NCBI GenBank assembly: GCA_002281755.1
Contig: NCHB01000008.1
Coordinates: 1 to 63,543 of the forward strand
Reading direction: 5' to 3'
DNA from: Sulfurovum sp. 16-42-52
Lineage (GTDB): Bacteria > Campylobacterota > Campylobacteria > Campylobacterales > Sulfurovaceae
Length of the DNA: 63,543 nt
Below the pieces are notes generated by a model. The model saw only the letters and a list, made by a program, of their open reading frames with translations. It did no database searches and had not been told where the DNA came from. A program made the translations under genes and the position numbers. Shown here piece by piece: positions 40,580 through 49,537 of the stretch. Every line of letters begins with the position of its first letter. Position 1 is the first letter of the stretch.

Positions 40580-40585
40580 TATAAT
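40580..40585 (+). promoter_or_regulatory. -10 box of the desaturase gene
   Basis: CGTTATAATCTC lies 30 bases before ATG 40616, directly after ispE. No strong ribosome-binding site precedes the start codon. Confidence 0.5.
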
Positions 40586-40615
40586 CTCTTCCATTTTATA
40601 TACAAAGCAAACATT

Positions 40616-41572
40616 ATGACATCTTTTCATCCCCATCTGTTTGATGAACTCAAAGCACAAGTACGCAATGCCGGTCTTCTCAAACGCGTACCCGTTCGCG
40701 GTTCGGTTGAGATGGGTGCCATTCTTGTCTCTATTGTGCTGGCTCTTGTGAGTGCGCCACTTTGGAACCCCGTACTTTTAGGGCTTTTTTTAACTTTGGT
40801 CTTTACACGTTCTGTCTTCGTTTCACACGATATTTTACATATGCAGTACTTTAAAAATAAAGCACTTTCCAAAAAACTCTCCTACCCATTTTCCGCACTG
40901 ATACTCTCAAACTCCTCCTCATGGTGGGACTACAAACACAATGTCAATCACCATACCTACTGCAATATCATCGAAAAAGATGCCGACATACGTGCACTTG
41001 ACGGTGCTTTTACCCCTATTAAAGGCAACAAACCCTTTATCAAAAAGTATAAACATACCATTTTTTGGGGAGCACTCTTTTTTATGTATCCTGCATTTAT
41101 CGCGCAGTCTTACAAATTTGTCATCACACGCAAACTCTGGGGCGAACTGACGCTCATGCTTTTGCATTGGCCCCTTATTTGGGGAACGCTACTCTATCAA
41201 ATAGGTGCAAGCAACACGCTCATCGTAGCCCTGACACTCAACTTTGTGCTATCACCATGGCTGGCATTTGGGTTCATCACCAACCATTTGGGCTGCGAAA
41301 CATTCCATGAAGAAGAAGCCAAACATTTCTCTTGGCTGGAGCTACAGATGAGAGGAAGCCGATCTCTAAAAGGCGGCAGTTTGATACACTGGTTTTATGG
41401 CGGACTCAATACCCAGATAGAACACCACCTTTTTCCTAAAGCACCGCGTTTTCACCTTCTAAAGGTACAAAAACTAACCAAAGCCTTTGCCAAAAAGTAC
41501 AATATCCCCTACTTTGAAACCACACCATTTCAGGCATACATCCAAATCAATCAGGCGCTTAAAGCATATTGA
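40616..41572 (+). CDS. Membrane fatty acid desaturase
   Basis: 318 aa. The three iron-binding histidine boxes are present: SHDILHMQYF, the KHNVNHHTY box and TQIEHHLFP, plus membrane segments (GAILVSIVLALVSAPLW, GALFFMYPAFIA, LMLLHWPLIWGTLL). The Q-x-x-H-H third box is typical of front-end and acyl-lipid desaturases; no cytochrome b5 domain is fused, so the electron donor is separate. Likely introduces a double bond in membrane lipid chains. Regiospecificity cannot be assigned. Confidence 0.86.
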   Translation: MTSFHPHLFDELKAQVRNAGLLKRVPVRGSVEMGAILVSIVLALVSAPLWNPVLLGLFLTLVFTRSVFVSHDILHMQYFKNKALSKKLSYPFSALILSNSSSWWDYKHNVNHHTYCNIIEKDADIRALDGAFTPIKGNKPFIKKYKHTIFWGALFFMYPAFIAQSYKFVITRKLWGELTLMLLHWPLIWGTLLYQIGASNTLIVALTLNFVLSPWLAFGFITNHLGCETFHEEEAKHFSWLELQMRGSRSLKGGSLIHWFYGGLNTQIEHHLFPKAPRFHLLKVQKLTKAFAKKYNIPYFETTPFQAYIQINQALKAY

Positions 41573-41806
41573 TTAGGGTTTCTCTTTTTGGGCTATCATG
41601 ACCAGATAAACGGCTTCCACTTTAGCCCGCGCCCAAGGTGTTTTTCGCAAAAATTTCAAACAAGAGTTGATGCTGGGCTCATGTGAAAAACAGTTTATGT
41701 TCACAAACTGAGCTAACAACTCCCAACCATAATGGGCCTGCAATTCTTCAAGTATCTGCTTAAGTGTAATGCCGTGCAACGGATTGTTTGGATGTGCTTC
41801 AGACAT
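41573..41806 (-). CDS. VF530-family DNA-binding protein (DUF2132)
   Basis: 77 aa. It contains [31 protein letters not shown] and [19 protein letters not shown], the near-invariant pattern of the VF530/DUF2132 family. A member from Vibrio fischeri has a solved structure and was proposed to bind DNA; the biological role is not known. It overlaps the end of the ycaO gene by 8 bases and abuts the desaturase end on the other strand. Confidence 0.85.
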   Translation of the reverse strand: MSEAHPNNPLHGITLKQILEELQAHYGWELLAQFVNINCFSHEPSINSCLKFLRKTPWARAKVEAVYLVMIAQKEKP

Positions 41807-43571
41807 GCGCTTCCTTCTTTTGCCAATGTGCCTCTTTGGCTCTGCTTACTTTTGCATATCCTTCAAGAAGCCCATGATGTCTCATAAAACCTTCTAAACC
41901 AAGCCCCGGTGTATGCAGTCCATAAAAGTGTTCTCTGCCTTCGATGACACCCATTGATGTTGCTACCAGCTCTGGTGTATAGAGTTTTTCCAATGCATCC
42001 CTGTACTGCTCCAGCTTCCTCTCTTCATCCGATTTTATCTCGATAAGTGCATGCAAACATCGATAGTATTTTTTACGCTCCAAAGGTATCTGCGCAATGT
42101 GGATACACCAATTGTGCCACTCATTTGCTTCTTCATACTCGCCCAGAGCGACACAGAGCATCGCTTTGAGTTCACCCAACTGCAAGGTTTCCCACACTGT
42201 CCCAAGATCAGGTGCCACCCCGATAAACTCTGCTACCTTTTGCATATCATTATACTCCGCCTCAGCAAGACTATCCAGTACCGCCTGCCACTCCTCGCGT
42301 TCCAAATGCCTAAGGTTTAAAATACTTTCGCGGTAGAGTGCACCTTCATTATTGTTATTCCACACCAAATCATCCACGGGGTAGATCTCAGACATACCCG
42401 GTACAAGAATGCGACAGGTATTGACACCCAGATGTCTATATTCTGCAACATAGATATCATGCCCCAAGCTATGAATCACTCCAGTTAAGTAGTCCAATTC
42501 ACCTTTAGTATCTGATTCATAATTCCAATCTACAAACGTATAATCAGCCACTTCTTTAAAAAAGTCATACGAGAGCAAACCCGTAGCATTGATGAAATGT
42601 GTCTCCAGATTATCAGGGTCAGCAACTTCATCACTGTTAAAACTAGGGGCTTGAAACTCATTGCCTCCGTTGATATCTGCGAGTTCTCTGCCTTGTAAAA
42701 GCTCTGTTATCGTTCGCTCCAGTGCTACTTCAAAACAAGGGTGTGCACCAAATGAAGCAAATACAGAAGCATCATCGGGGTTCATCAGCGTCACTGAAAT
42801 CACCGGAAACACGCCCCCAAGCGACGCATCTGCAATACGCAGATGGTAGCCCTTTGCTAAAAATGCCTCCACAGAAGCCTTGATATGAGGAAAACGTTGA
42901 AGTACCGCATCGGGAATCATCGGCAGACAAATCCCTTCGGCAATGACTTTGTTTTTAACATAGCGTTCACAGATTTCAGAGAGTGCCTGCACTTTGGCTT
43001 CATTCATCGTATTGCCGGCTGACATGCCGTTACTGACGTAGAGATTGCCAATGATATTGACAGGAAAATAAACTTTTTTTGCATCACGAACCCGCTCAAA
43101 CGGCAACGCACAAATACCACGTTTCCCATTGCCCGAATTCAAATCAAAAAGCTGCGTAGCGTCCAATTCATCATGAGGGTTGTAAAATTCCCACAAAGAC
43201 TCATCAAGCAGCCCTTCGGGTCTTTTGGCATCATCAACATCAAACCAGCGTTCATCAGGGTAATGCACAAAAGGTGCAGTGCCAACCGCCTCACCCAAAT
43301 AGTAGTCTGCAAAAAAATAATTACACGAAATCCGCTCAAAAAACTCACCCAAGGCACTCGCACGTGAAGATTTTTCACATGCGCCTTTACCATTGGTGAA
43401 CATCAATCCGCAAGTGCTATCGTGGATATGTACCGAATAGACATAAGGAACAGGATTTTTCCATGATGCTTCTTCTACCTGTAAACCTAAAGCGTTCAAC
43501 TTATCTGTCATGGAAGCAATAGATGTTTCCAAATCCCACTCTTTACCTTTTATAAATGTCTTTTCGCTCAT
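41799..43571 (-). CDS. ycaO: YcaO protein (accessory factor of ribosomal S12 methylthiolation)
   Basis: 590 aa, essentially the length of E. coli YcaO (586 aa). YcaO enzymes activate amides with ATP; this free-standing type supports RimO, which methylthiolates an Asp of ribosomal protein S12. Features: [20 protein letters not shown], in which the 'E-x-x-x-R' helix binds ATP; the second Glu/Arg set in [31 protein letters not shown]-type loops; and a C-terminal TPR-like helical region (from about residue 430). The absence of peptide-precursor genes nearby argues against an azoline natural-product role. It overlaps the DUF2132 gene by 8 bases. Confidence 0.87.
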   Translation of the reverse strand: MSEKTFIKGKEWDLETSIASMTDKLNALGLQVEEASWKNPVPYVYSVHIHDSTCGLMFTNGKGACEKSSRASALGEFFERISCNYFFADYYLGEAVGTAPFVHYPDERWFDVDDAKRPEGLLDESLWEFYNPHDELDATQLFDLNSGNGKRGICALPFERVRDAKKVYFPVNIIGNLYVSNGMSAGNTMNEAKVQALSEICERYVKNKVIAEGICLPMIPDAVLQRFPHIKASVEAFLAKGYHLRIADASLGGVFPVISVTLMNPDDASVFASFGAHPCFEVALERTITELLQGRELADINGGNEFQAPSFNSDEVADPDNLETHFINATGLLSYDFFKEVADYTFVDWNYESDTKGELDYLTGVIHSLGHDIYVAEYRHLGVNTCRILVPGMSEIYPVDDLVWNNNNEGALYRESILNLRHLEREEWQAVLDSLAEAEYNDMQKVAEFIGVAPDLGTVWETLQLGELKAMLCVALGEYEEANEWHNWCIHIAQIPLERKKYYRCLHALIEIKSDEERKLEQYRDALEKLYTPELVATSMGVIEGREHFYGLHTPGLGLEGFMRHHGLLEGYAKVSRAKEAHWQKKEAHV

Positions 43572-43580
43572 CTATCGTCC

Positions 43581-44153
43581 TTACTTTTTACTTCGATACG
43601 CTTTAGGTGTATATCGGTACCGTTTAACAATATCTACAATAAAAGTATCACGCAAGAAATTACGTCCTATCAGTACAGGATACGTATAGGCATCACGGTT
43701 GTTCAGATTGACCTCAATCATACGTGACACATCCCCTAGCGTGATACGCATCTTTACTACATAGCGTGTTTGGGGGCTTTTGTTGTGACGCTTGATCTGC
43801 ACAGTAGAGATGACCCTTTTTTTGATGGTATACCCCTTAGTTCCAGAGATACAGTCAAAGCGAACCCACTGTTGCCCTTCATGCATAAATGGCGTGATGT
43901 TGCGGGCATCGACAGAGGTCGTTTTGGCTCCTGTATCGATACGTGCCTTAAGCACAATGTTGGGAGGCACGATTCGTACATTTTCAACAGCGCCAATGAT
44001 GATTTTATCTGTTTTAGGTTTTTTGATGGGGCTTTTAGGTGCATGGTATTGTGGCATCAGAGAGGGTAAATTTTCTTCTGCGCTCACAAAAGTAAGCGTA
44101 AAAAAAGTGAAGCCAATCAACCCATATACCCATCTTTTAAGTTGATTCTCCAT
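43581..44153 (-). CDS. Secreted retropepsin-like RimK-associated (RimB-type) peptidase
   Basis: 190 aa from ATG 44153, with GGGGAG 8-9 bases upstream; longer in-frame starts are unlikely. An N-terminal hydrophobic segment (WVYGLIGFTFFTLTFVSA) is a signal peptide or anchor. The core has the aspartic protease-like LKARIDTGAKTTSVDA and closing VLIGRNFLRDTFIVD, matching the PF05618 family ('ATP-dependent zinc protease', RimB). RimB removes glutamate tails added to S6 by RimK, but this copy appears exported, so its target must be different. It lies 9 bases after the ycaO gene start region on the same strand. No RimK is in the window. Confidence 0.75.
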   Translation of the reverse strand: MENQLKRWVYGLIGFTFFTLTFVSAEENLPSLMPQYHAPKSPIKKPKTDKIIIGAVENVRIVPPNIVLKARIDTGAKTTSVDARNITPFMHEGQQWVRFDCISGTKGYTIKKRVISTVQIKRHNKSPQTRYVVKMRITLGDVSRMIEVNLNNRDAYTYPVLIGRNFLRDTFIVDIVKRYRYTPKAYRSKK

Positions 44154-44214
44154 TGCTACACTCCCCAAATTATTACGCCATTATAGCACAGCAAAGCCTC
44201 TTGACAATTTATGT

Positions 44215-44220
44215 TATAAT
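44215..44220 (+). promoter_or_regulatory. -10 box of smpB
   Basis: GTTATAATGCC lies 27 bases before TTG 44248. A nearby TTGACA at 44201 is only 8 bases upstream and cannot serve as its -35. Confidence 0.55.
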
Positions 44221-44247
44221 GCCAAAAACATACTCCAAAGGACACCC

Positions 44248-44709
44248 TTGGGCATCAATATCGTCGCGCAAAACAAAAAAGCCAGACATGACTATGAGAT
44301 ACTTGAAAAATTTGAAGCAGGTATTGTACTGGTCGGCGCTGAAGTCAAAGCACTTCGCGCAAAACGCGCGAATCTTGCCGATTCGTATTGTCGTTTTATC
44401 CAAGGTGAACTTCACATTCTCAATGCACATATTGCCCATCTTGAGACTACGGTCAAACAGTATGTACCAGACACCAGAGTGCCTAGAAAACTGTTGTTAC
44501 ACAAAAAAGAACTAGAAAAACTTTATGCCAAAGTCCATAAAGACGGCTATACAATAGTACCGTTGATGATTTACTTTAACGAAAAAAACCTCGCCAAAGT
44601 CAGCATCGCAATCGCAAAAGGAAAACAGCTCCACGACAAACGTGCCGATATGAAAGCGAAGACTCTCGATAGAGAAGCCCAACACTCCATTAAAAACAGA
44701 GAATACTAA
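44248..44709 (+). CDS. smpB: SsrA-binding protein
   Basis: 153 aa from TTG 44248 with AAAGGA 8 bases upstream. SmpB binds tmRNA (SsrA) and carries it to stalled ribosomes so that the nascent chain is tagged for ClpXP/ClpAP. Landmarks: NKKARHDYEILEKFEAGIVL, VGAEVKALRAKRANL (the G-x-E-V-K-S-x-R box), and the Lys-rich C-terminal helix GKQLHDKRADMK. The ssrA gene itself is not in this window. It is likely to cooperate with the SspB-like protein found at 34928. Confidence 0.95.
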   Translation: MGINIVAQNKKARHDYEILEKFEAGIVLVGAEVKALRAKRANLADSYCRFIQGELHILNAHIAHLETTVKQYVPDTRVPRKLLLHKKELEKLYAKVHKDGYTIVPLMIYFNEKNLAKVSIAIAKGKQLHDKRADMKAKTLDREAQHSIKNREY

Positions 44710-44783
44710 ATTTTAGATGGTATGTTCGCTGATTGGCATTCTTTGATTGTAAAAAATTTGAAGGAATAGAGAAGTAAAAGCGT

Positions 44784-44809
44784 ATGACAAAATTAAAATT
44801 TTGCCATAT
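44784..44809. terminator. Hairpin between smpB and rplS
   Basis: A 12-bp near-perfect inverted repeat TATGACAAAATT / AATTTTGCCATA with one mismatch (a G-U pair on the minus strand) lies in the 125-base gap between convergent smpB and rplS. There is no clear T-run, so a terminator role is only possible. Confidence 0.35.
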
Positions 44810-44834
44810 GTTTAGAAAAACAAAGCGAAAAAGA

Positions 44835-45194
44835 TTATTTTCTTCTAAGCTCTTTGATACGTGCGGCTTTACCTTTAAGGTCTCTAAGATAGAACAATTT
44901 AGCTCTTCTGATTCTACCTCTTCTAAGTACTTCAATACTTTCGATAGAGTTTGAATAAAGAGGGAAGATTCTCTCAACACCAACGCTGTTGGCACCGATT
45001 TTTCTTACCATAAATGTTTTACCTGTTCCTTGACCTCTAAGTGCGATACATAGCCCTTCAAAGTTCTGAACTCTTGTTTTTTCGCCTTCTTTGATGTTAA
45101 CGGCTACTCTAAGTGTATCACCCGCTCTAAACGCTGGGATATTTTTGCTTTCTATTTGTGCTTGCTCGAAGCTTTCGATGTATTTATTTCTCAT
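44835..45194 (-). CDS. rplS: 50S ribosomal protein L19
   Basis: 119 aa. [20 protein letters not shown] and [18 protein letters not shown], then [16 protein letters not shown], the Arg/Lys-rich C-terminus typical of L19, which lies at the 30S-50S interface. Last gene of the order rpsP-khpA-rimM-trmD-rplS and overlaps trmD by 11 bases. Confidence 0.97.
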   Translation of the reverse strand: MRNKYIESFEQAQIESKNIPAFRAGDTLRVAVNIKEGEKTRVQNFEGLCIALRGQGTGKTFMVRKIGANSVGVERIFPLYSNSIESIEVLRRGRIRRAKLFYLRDLKGKAARIKELRRK

Positions 45195-45879
45195 CTGTTA
45201 TACCTTTTTTGTATAAGTCCGGCCTAAAATACTTTGTTTTACACAAAGCCAGCCCTCTTTTTAAGTCCGTGATTTTACTATGATTACCCTTTAGAAATTC
45301 TGAAATAACCTCTGCACCCTCATAATTTATGGGTTTCGTAAAAGAAGGGGCTTCCAAAAGCGATGATTCAAAGCTTTCCACACTCAAAGAATCACTATTG
45401 CCCAATACCCCTTCCACATTGCGACTAATCGCATCACAGAGCACCAAACTTGCCAACTCTCCACCCGTTAAGATGTAATCTCCTATGGAAAAAAGCTCAT
45501 CTCCATACGCTTCTATCACACGCTCATCTATGCCTTCATATCTGCCGCTGACCAAAACAAGATGCTCTTTTTTGGCTAAACGTTTTGCATCATTTTGCAT
45601 AAACCGTTTTGCCACAGGAGAGACAAAAACAATATATGCGTTTGGATTGTTTGTTTTAATGCTTTCAAGCGTATCCATCAATGGCTGCGGTGACATCAGC
45701 ATACCTGCTCCGCCACCTATCATGGGTGCATCTACCCGGTTATGTTTGTCTGTGGTCACATCACGGGGATTATAAAAATCGACCGCAATTTTTTCATCTT
45801 CTATAGCCCGCTTGAGGATGCTCTGCGTGAAATATCCCTTGATAAGTTCAGGGAAGAGGGTAACAAAAGAAAAATGCAT
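45184..45879 (-). CDS. trmD: tRNA (guanine-37-N1)-methyltransferase
   Basis: 231 aa from ATG 45879; the TTG at 45888 is less likely. SPOUT-class trefoil-knot methyltransferase that methylates G37 next to the anticodon and prevents frameshifting. [18 protein letters not shown] begins it; [16 protein letters not shown] and [17 protein letters not shown] form the SAM-binding knot. Placed between rimM and rplS, as in most bacteria. Confidence 0.96.
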   Translation of the reverse strand: MHFSFVTLFPELIKGYFTQSILKRAIEDEKIAVDFYNPRDVTTDKHNRVDAPMIGGGAGMLMSPQPLMDTLESIKTNNPNAYIVFVSPVAKRFMQNDAKRLAKKEHLVLVSGRYEGIDERVIEAYGDELFSIGDYILTGGELASLVLCDAISRNVEGVLGNSDSLSVESFESSLLEAPSFTKPINYEGAEVISEFLKGNHSKITDLKRGLALCKTKYFRPDLYKKGITDEK

Positions 45880-45884
45880 GATGC

Positions 45885-46412
45885 TCAACTGGCTTCTAGT
45901 ATATCTTTTGCATCTTTAGTATAGACGATTTTTGCATCTATATCGACGCTTGCAATATAGCGGTCTATGTAAGGGAGTAAAAAGTGTTTTGCCAATCCTT
46001 GCTCTATCAGATTATCACTGGTTTTAACGCTAAAATAATCAGTATCTGCCATACGCTGAACCTCTTCTATAGCACCCAACACGATATCGTCTTGCTTAAC
46101 AGAGCATCCTATCAGATCGAACCAAAAATACTCACCCTGCTTCAAATCACAATTTGCTTTGGTTTGCTCTATCGTCGTATAGATTTTAGTATTGGTGAGT
46201 TTTTTTGCAGCATCAACGCTTTCATATCCTACAAAACGAATCATACCCCGTTCGATATTGATATCTGAAATCGTAAGAGTGCCTCGGTCACTTTGATAGC
46301 TTGTGCCTATTTTAAATTGTTCTGGAAAATCGGTGTGAAGATGAAATTTAAGGTCGCCCCATAGTCCGATAGTACGACCTATTTGAGCGATAAGTGAGCT
46401 GTCGTTGGACAT
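45885..46412 (-). CDS. rimM: 16S rRNA processing protein RimM
   Basis: 175 aa. N-terminal barrel LIAQIGRTIGLWGDLKFHLHT and C-terminal PRC-barrel LLPYIDRYIASVDIDAK are the family features. RimM assists maturation of the 30S head. It stands between khpA (3 bases) and trmD (5 bases) in the conserved block. Confidence 0.94.
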   Translation of the reverse strand: MSNDSSLIAQIGRTIGLWGDLKFHLHTDFPEQFKIGTSYQSDRGTLTISDINIERGMIRFVGYESVDAAKKLTNTKIYTTIEQTKANCDLKQGEYFWFDLIGCSVKQDDIVLGAIEEVQRMADTDYFSVKTSDNLIEQGLAKHFLLPYIDRYIASVDIDAKIVYTKDAKDILEAS

Positions 46413-46415
46413 CAG

Positions 46416-46658
46416 TTATTCAACAGCTTTGACATTCACGCGGTAGTTTTTACCGCCTTTGGCTTTACAGCCTGAAATGACTGTTTTGATAGAGTTTATC
46501 ATACGTCCTTCTTTGCCGATGAGTTTACCGATGTCTTCATTGTTTGCAAAAATCGTAATCTCATCAAAGTTCTCATCAACCTGAGCTATCTCTATGGATA
46601 CATCTTCAGGATTGTTTACCAAGAGTTTGGTATAAGAGAGCAAAAAATCTTGAACCAT
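46416..46658 (-). CDS. khpA: KH-domain RNA-binding protein KhpA
   Basis: 80 aa. Single KH domain with the GxxG loop in EDIGKLIGKEGRMINSI. KhpA pairs with KhpB to bind RNA in several bacteria and affects cell size and translation. The position between rpsP (5 bases) and rimM is conserved in many genomes. Confidence 0.93.
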   Translation of the reverse strand: MVQDFLLSYTKLLVNNPEDVSIEIAQVDENFDEITIFANNEDIGKLIGKEGRMINSIKTVISGCKAKGGKNYRVNVKAVE

Positions 46659-46663
46659 GAGGA

Positions 46664-46894
46664 CTATTTTTTGCCTGATAGTCTCGCTACAGTTGGGCTC
46701 ATTTGCGCACCAACACTTAGCCAGTAGTTAAGTCTTTCTGCATCAAGCGTAAGTTCTTTGTTGACACTTACCGGATTGTAGTGACCGATTGCCTCAATCC
46801 AACCACCGTCTCTTCTTTTTCTGCTGTCTGTTACTACGATTCTGTAAAATGGTTTTTTCTTTCTACCCATTCTTGTCATTCTGATCATTGTCAT
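46664..46894 (-). CDS. rpsP: 30S ribosomal protein S16
   Basis: 76 aa. [18 protein letters not shown] and [11 protein letters not shown] are near-invariant in S16, a protein of the 30S body. First gene of the rpsP-rplS operon; AAAGGA lies 6 bases before ATG 46894. Confidence 0.97.
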   Translation of the reverse strand: MTMIRMTRMGRKKKPFYRIVVTDSRKRRDGGWIEAIGHYNPVSVNKELTLDAERLNYWLSVGAQMSPTVARLSGKK

Positions 46895-47025
46895 GGTCTA
46901 TCCTTTTAATATAATATTTCTCAAAGCAGGCACATGCCTCTTTAAGAGCGCGCTAAGTACTGACAACTGCTTTTTAATGACTAAAGCACTCATCAACACT
47001 TTTGGAACGCGATTTTACCATAAAA

Positions 47026-47031
47026 ATTATA
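47026..47031 (-). promoter_or_regulatory. -10 box of the rpsP operon
   Basis: The minus strand reads TTTTATAATTTTTATGG; the box is ~130 bases before the rpsP start, in the 212-base gap 46895-47106 between rpsP and the end of ffh. The resulting leader would be about 125 bases and could carry regulatory structure; a second AT-rich box (TATTAT) lies closer to rpsP near 46909. No gene was seen in the gap. Confidence 0.4.
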
Positions 47032-47106
47032 AAAACTGTATTAACCCGTCCACAAGGTACGTTCAAGGGTTTGCATAGGGTACAAACTTCCCGATTACTT
47101 CATTTT

Positions 47107-48453
47107 TTAGCGTGGTATTCCCCCGCCTTTCATCTGTGCCATCATGTCCTGCATCTGTTTCATCCCGCCTTTGGTTGACATCTTTTTTGCCATCATCGCT
47201 GCATTTTTGAACTGTTTTAAGACACGATTGACATGCGTCGGATCAAGACCTGCACCTGCAGCAAGGCGTCTTTTTCGCATATTGTTAAGTAGATCGGGGT
47301 TTTCTCTCTCTTTGGGGGTCATGGAAGAGACCAAGGCTTTTATCTGCTTCATCTCGGTAGAGTTTTCCAGATCCATCTCACCTATCTGTTTTGCCATAGC
47401 ACCCATTCCCGGTATCATCCCCATGATAGACTTCATACTTCCCAGTTTTTTCATCTGTTCCATCTGGGCTAAAAAGTCGTTGAAGTTAAACTGTCCTTTT
47501 TTGATCTTCTGTGCAAACTTTTTTGCCTCTTTTGGGTCAATGGCTGCCGCAGCTTTTTCAGCAAGCCCTTCCACATCTCCTGCACCCATCAAACGGCTGA
47601 CTATCCTGTCGCTGATAAACTGCTCCAAATCAGGCATCTTTTCACCCGCACCGATAAAGCGAAGCGGTACACCGACCTGTTGCGTAAGCCCTAGCGCAAC
47701 CCCTCCCTTGGAGTCTCCATCAAACTTAGACAGCACCACACCCGTAATACCGATCTTCTCTTTAAAGGTTTGTGCCGTTCTTACGGCATCCTGACCTGTC
47801 ATTGCATCTGCGACGTAAAAAAGCTCATCAGGATTTGCGATCTGTTTGATGCTTGCCAGTTCATCCATCAGTTCATCATCTATGGCCAAACGGCCTGCTG
47901 TGTCGATGAGTACCACATCATAGAGCTCTTTTTCTGCTCTTAAAAGTCCCTGCTTGACTATCTGGGTGGGTGTTGCACTCTCATCGGCCACCAGCTCTAC
48001 ACCTATGCTTGCAGTAATCTGCCTAAGCTGCTCGACAGCGGCAAGCCTTTGTAAATCTGCTGCGATAACCATCACTTTTTTCTTTTTCTGCTCTTTGAGA
48101 AAATAGGCCAGTTTTCCTGTCGTAGTCGTTTTACCTGAACCTTGCAAACCTATCATCAGCACAACCGTAGGGGGCTTGGAGGCAAAGGTAAAGCCTTTAG
48201 GTGCACCTTCTAGTGTGAGGATGCGGGTAAGCTCTTTTTGCAAGGCATGTAAAAATTGATCTTTGCCTATGCCATTTAGTTTTGTGTCATGCTCCACCGC
48301 TGCGATGAGTTCTTTGACTACCTTGTGATGTACATCTGCTGTAAGGAGTGATTTTTTAAGTTCTGCGGTTGCTTTTTTGAGTGCCTTATCATCATCATGA
48401 AAACGAATCTTGCCTATGGCATTTTTAAAACTGTCGGTGAGCGTATCAAACAT
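47107..48453 (-). CDS. ffh: Signal recognition particle protein Ffh
   Basis: 448 aa. NG GTPase: G1 LQGSGKTTTTGKLA, IDTAGRLAIDDELM, and VLSKFDGDSKGGVAL; the C-terminal Met-rich M domain (IMGMIPGMGAMAKQ, then MQDMMAQMKGGG) binds 4.5S RNA and signal peptides. Targets nascent membrane proteins to FtsY and SecYEG. Gene neighbours upstream are rluA-family and yggU. Confidence 0.97.
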   Translation of the reverse strand: MFDTLTDSFKNAIGKIRFHDDDKALKKATAELKKSLLTADVHHKVVKELIAAVEHDTKLNGIGKDQFLHALQKELTRILTLEGAPKGFTFASKPPTVVLMIGLQGSGKTTTTGKLAYFLKEQKKKKVMVIAADLQRLAAVEQLRQITASIGVELVADESATPTQIVKQGLLRAEKELYDVVLIDTAGRLAIDDELMDELASIKQIANPDELFYVADAMTGQDAVRTAQTFKEKIGITGVVLSKFDGDSKGGVALGLTQQVGVPLRFIGAGEKMPDLEQFISDRIVSRLMGAGDVEGLAEKAAAAIDPKEAKKFAQKIKKGQFNFNDFLAQMEQMKKLGSMKSIMGMIPGMGAMAKQIGEMDLENSTEMKQIKALVSSMTPKERENPDLLNNMRKRRLAAGAGLDPTHVNRVLKQFKNAAMMAKKMSTKGGMKQMQDMMAQMKGGGIPR

Positions 48454-48504
48454 TTTTACCCTATCTTTTACTAAATTTATACATTATTTTTGTGTGATTT
48501 TATC

Positions 48505-49242
48505 CTATTTGTACTTGGCGACATCTTTAGGTTCAGCGGCATTGAACTCATAGTCTAGCAACTTGATTTGAGAGGAGTGCAACAACACGCGTTTTGCCTG
48601 CGTACGGCTCCCATACTGCTCATCTCCTACAACAGGATGCCCGATATGTGCCATATGCACACGAATCTGGTGGGTTCTGCCGGTACGAATCTCTATGCGG
48701 ACTTTGGACTTCTTGCCCTGAATCTCTTCTGGAGTTACCAATGTATGCGCTTTTTTGCCTCGCACCGGGTCTATCATGGAAAATGCTTTTCCTTTTTTGA
48801 TGGTAAAGATAGGCTCATCTATTTCTATTTTTTCATACAGTACACCCTCTACCCATGCAACATAGTGTTTTTCAACCCTTCGTGCCTTGAACTCTGCGAT
48901 GGCACGCGCGACAAAAGCATCATTTTTACCCAAGAGCAACACCCCTGAAGTGTCCCTGTCAAGACGGTGCAACAGCACAGCGCCCTCTATGGCATCCTGT
49001 ATATCATATGAGTCGACCTGTGCAGGTTTGTTGATAACGATGATATCTTCATCCTGATACAAAATTTCAATTTTTTCAGGATATTCGATACGAAAAACCG
49101 TATCGGTAGAGAGATCAGCCCGTGCTATCTTTACTTTTTTGTCTTCCACAAAGACGATACCTCTGTCTATGAGTTCTTTTGCTTTGGAGTTTGAAATGCC
49201 CTGAGCCATTGCCAATACTTTATATGCTTTATCTGTTGCCAT
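48505..49242 (-). CDS. RluA-family pseudouridine synthase
   Basis: 245 aa. N-terminal S4-like domain (SNSKAKELIDRGIVFVEDKKV) and the catalytic motif VLLHRLDRDTSGVLLLGK with the nucleophile Asp; RIEIRTGRTHQIRVHMAHIG is the family's second signature. Modifies uridine in rRNA or tRNA; the target (RluD-like or other) is not certain. It lies 1 base after the yggU gene. Confidence 0.9.
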   Translation of the reverse strand: MATDKAYKVLAMAQGISNSKAKELIDRGIVFVEDKKVKIARADLSTDTVFRIEYPEKIEILYQDEDIIVINKPAQVDSYDIQDAIEGAVLLHRLDRDTSGVLLLGKNDAFVARAIAEFKARRVEKHYVAWVEGVLYEKIEIDEPIFTIKKGKAFSMIDPVRGKKAHTLVTPEEIQGKKSKVRIEIRTGRTHQIRVHMAHIGHPVVGDEQYGSRTQAKRVLLHSSQIKLLDYEFNAAEPKDVAKYK

Positions 49243-49243
49243 T

Positions 49244-49537
49244 TTACTTTTCCTTCATGTGTATGATCCACGCTTTAACCAATGCATTCAAAGGAAAGGT
49301 GACTATTTTAAACTTACTGTGCTGACCTGTTTTAAAAAGTATATCACTTTTTGAGAGCTTAAAACTCTTTGCGATAAACTTTCGTAATTCATCATTTGCT
49401 GCACCCTCTACAGCCGGGGCTTTGATGCGCACCTTGATGGCTTCATCTCCATAGAGCTCACACCACTCATTTTTGCTTGCGCTGGGCTGTGCTTTGAGAC
49501 GCAGGGTGACCCTTTCATCTTCTATGCTATAAAACAC
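49244..49537 (-). CDS. yggU: YggU/DUF167-family protein
   Basis: 97 aa from GTG 49537, which has GGAAAG upstream and trims a spurious N-terminus; the gene then overlaps waaA by 11 bases. Family pattern: VTLRLKAQPSASKNEW, IKVRIKAPAVEGAANDEL and SDILFKTGQHSKFKIV, with the P-S-A-x-x/G-x-A-N-x-x-L landmarks. Structure known (alpha/beta), function not. Confidence 0.8.
   Translation of the reverse strand: MFYSIEDERVTLRLKAQPSASKNEWCELYGDEAIKVRIKAPAVEGAANDELRKFIAKSFKLSKSDILFKTGQHSKFKIVTFPLNALVKAWIIHMKEK

Noticed and set aside
41799-43571. YcaO as part of an azoline (RiPP) natural-product cluster
   Set aside because: It is full E. coli YcaO length with the helical C-terminal part, and there is no precursor peptide, E1-like or dehydrogenase gene nearby.
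44201-44220. TTGACA upstream of TATAAT before smpB as a full promoter
   Set aside because: The spacer is only 8 bases, far from the 16-18 needed, so only the -10 is kept.
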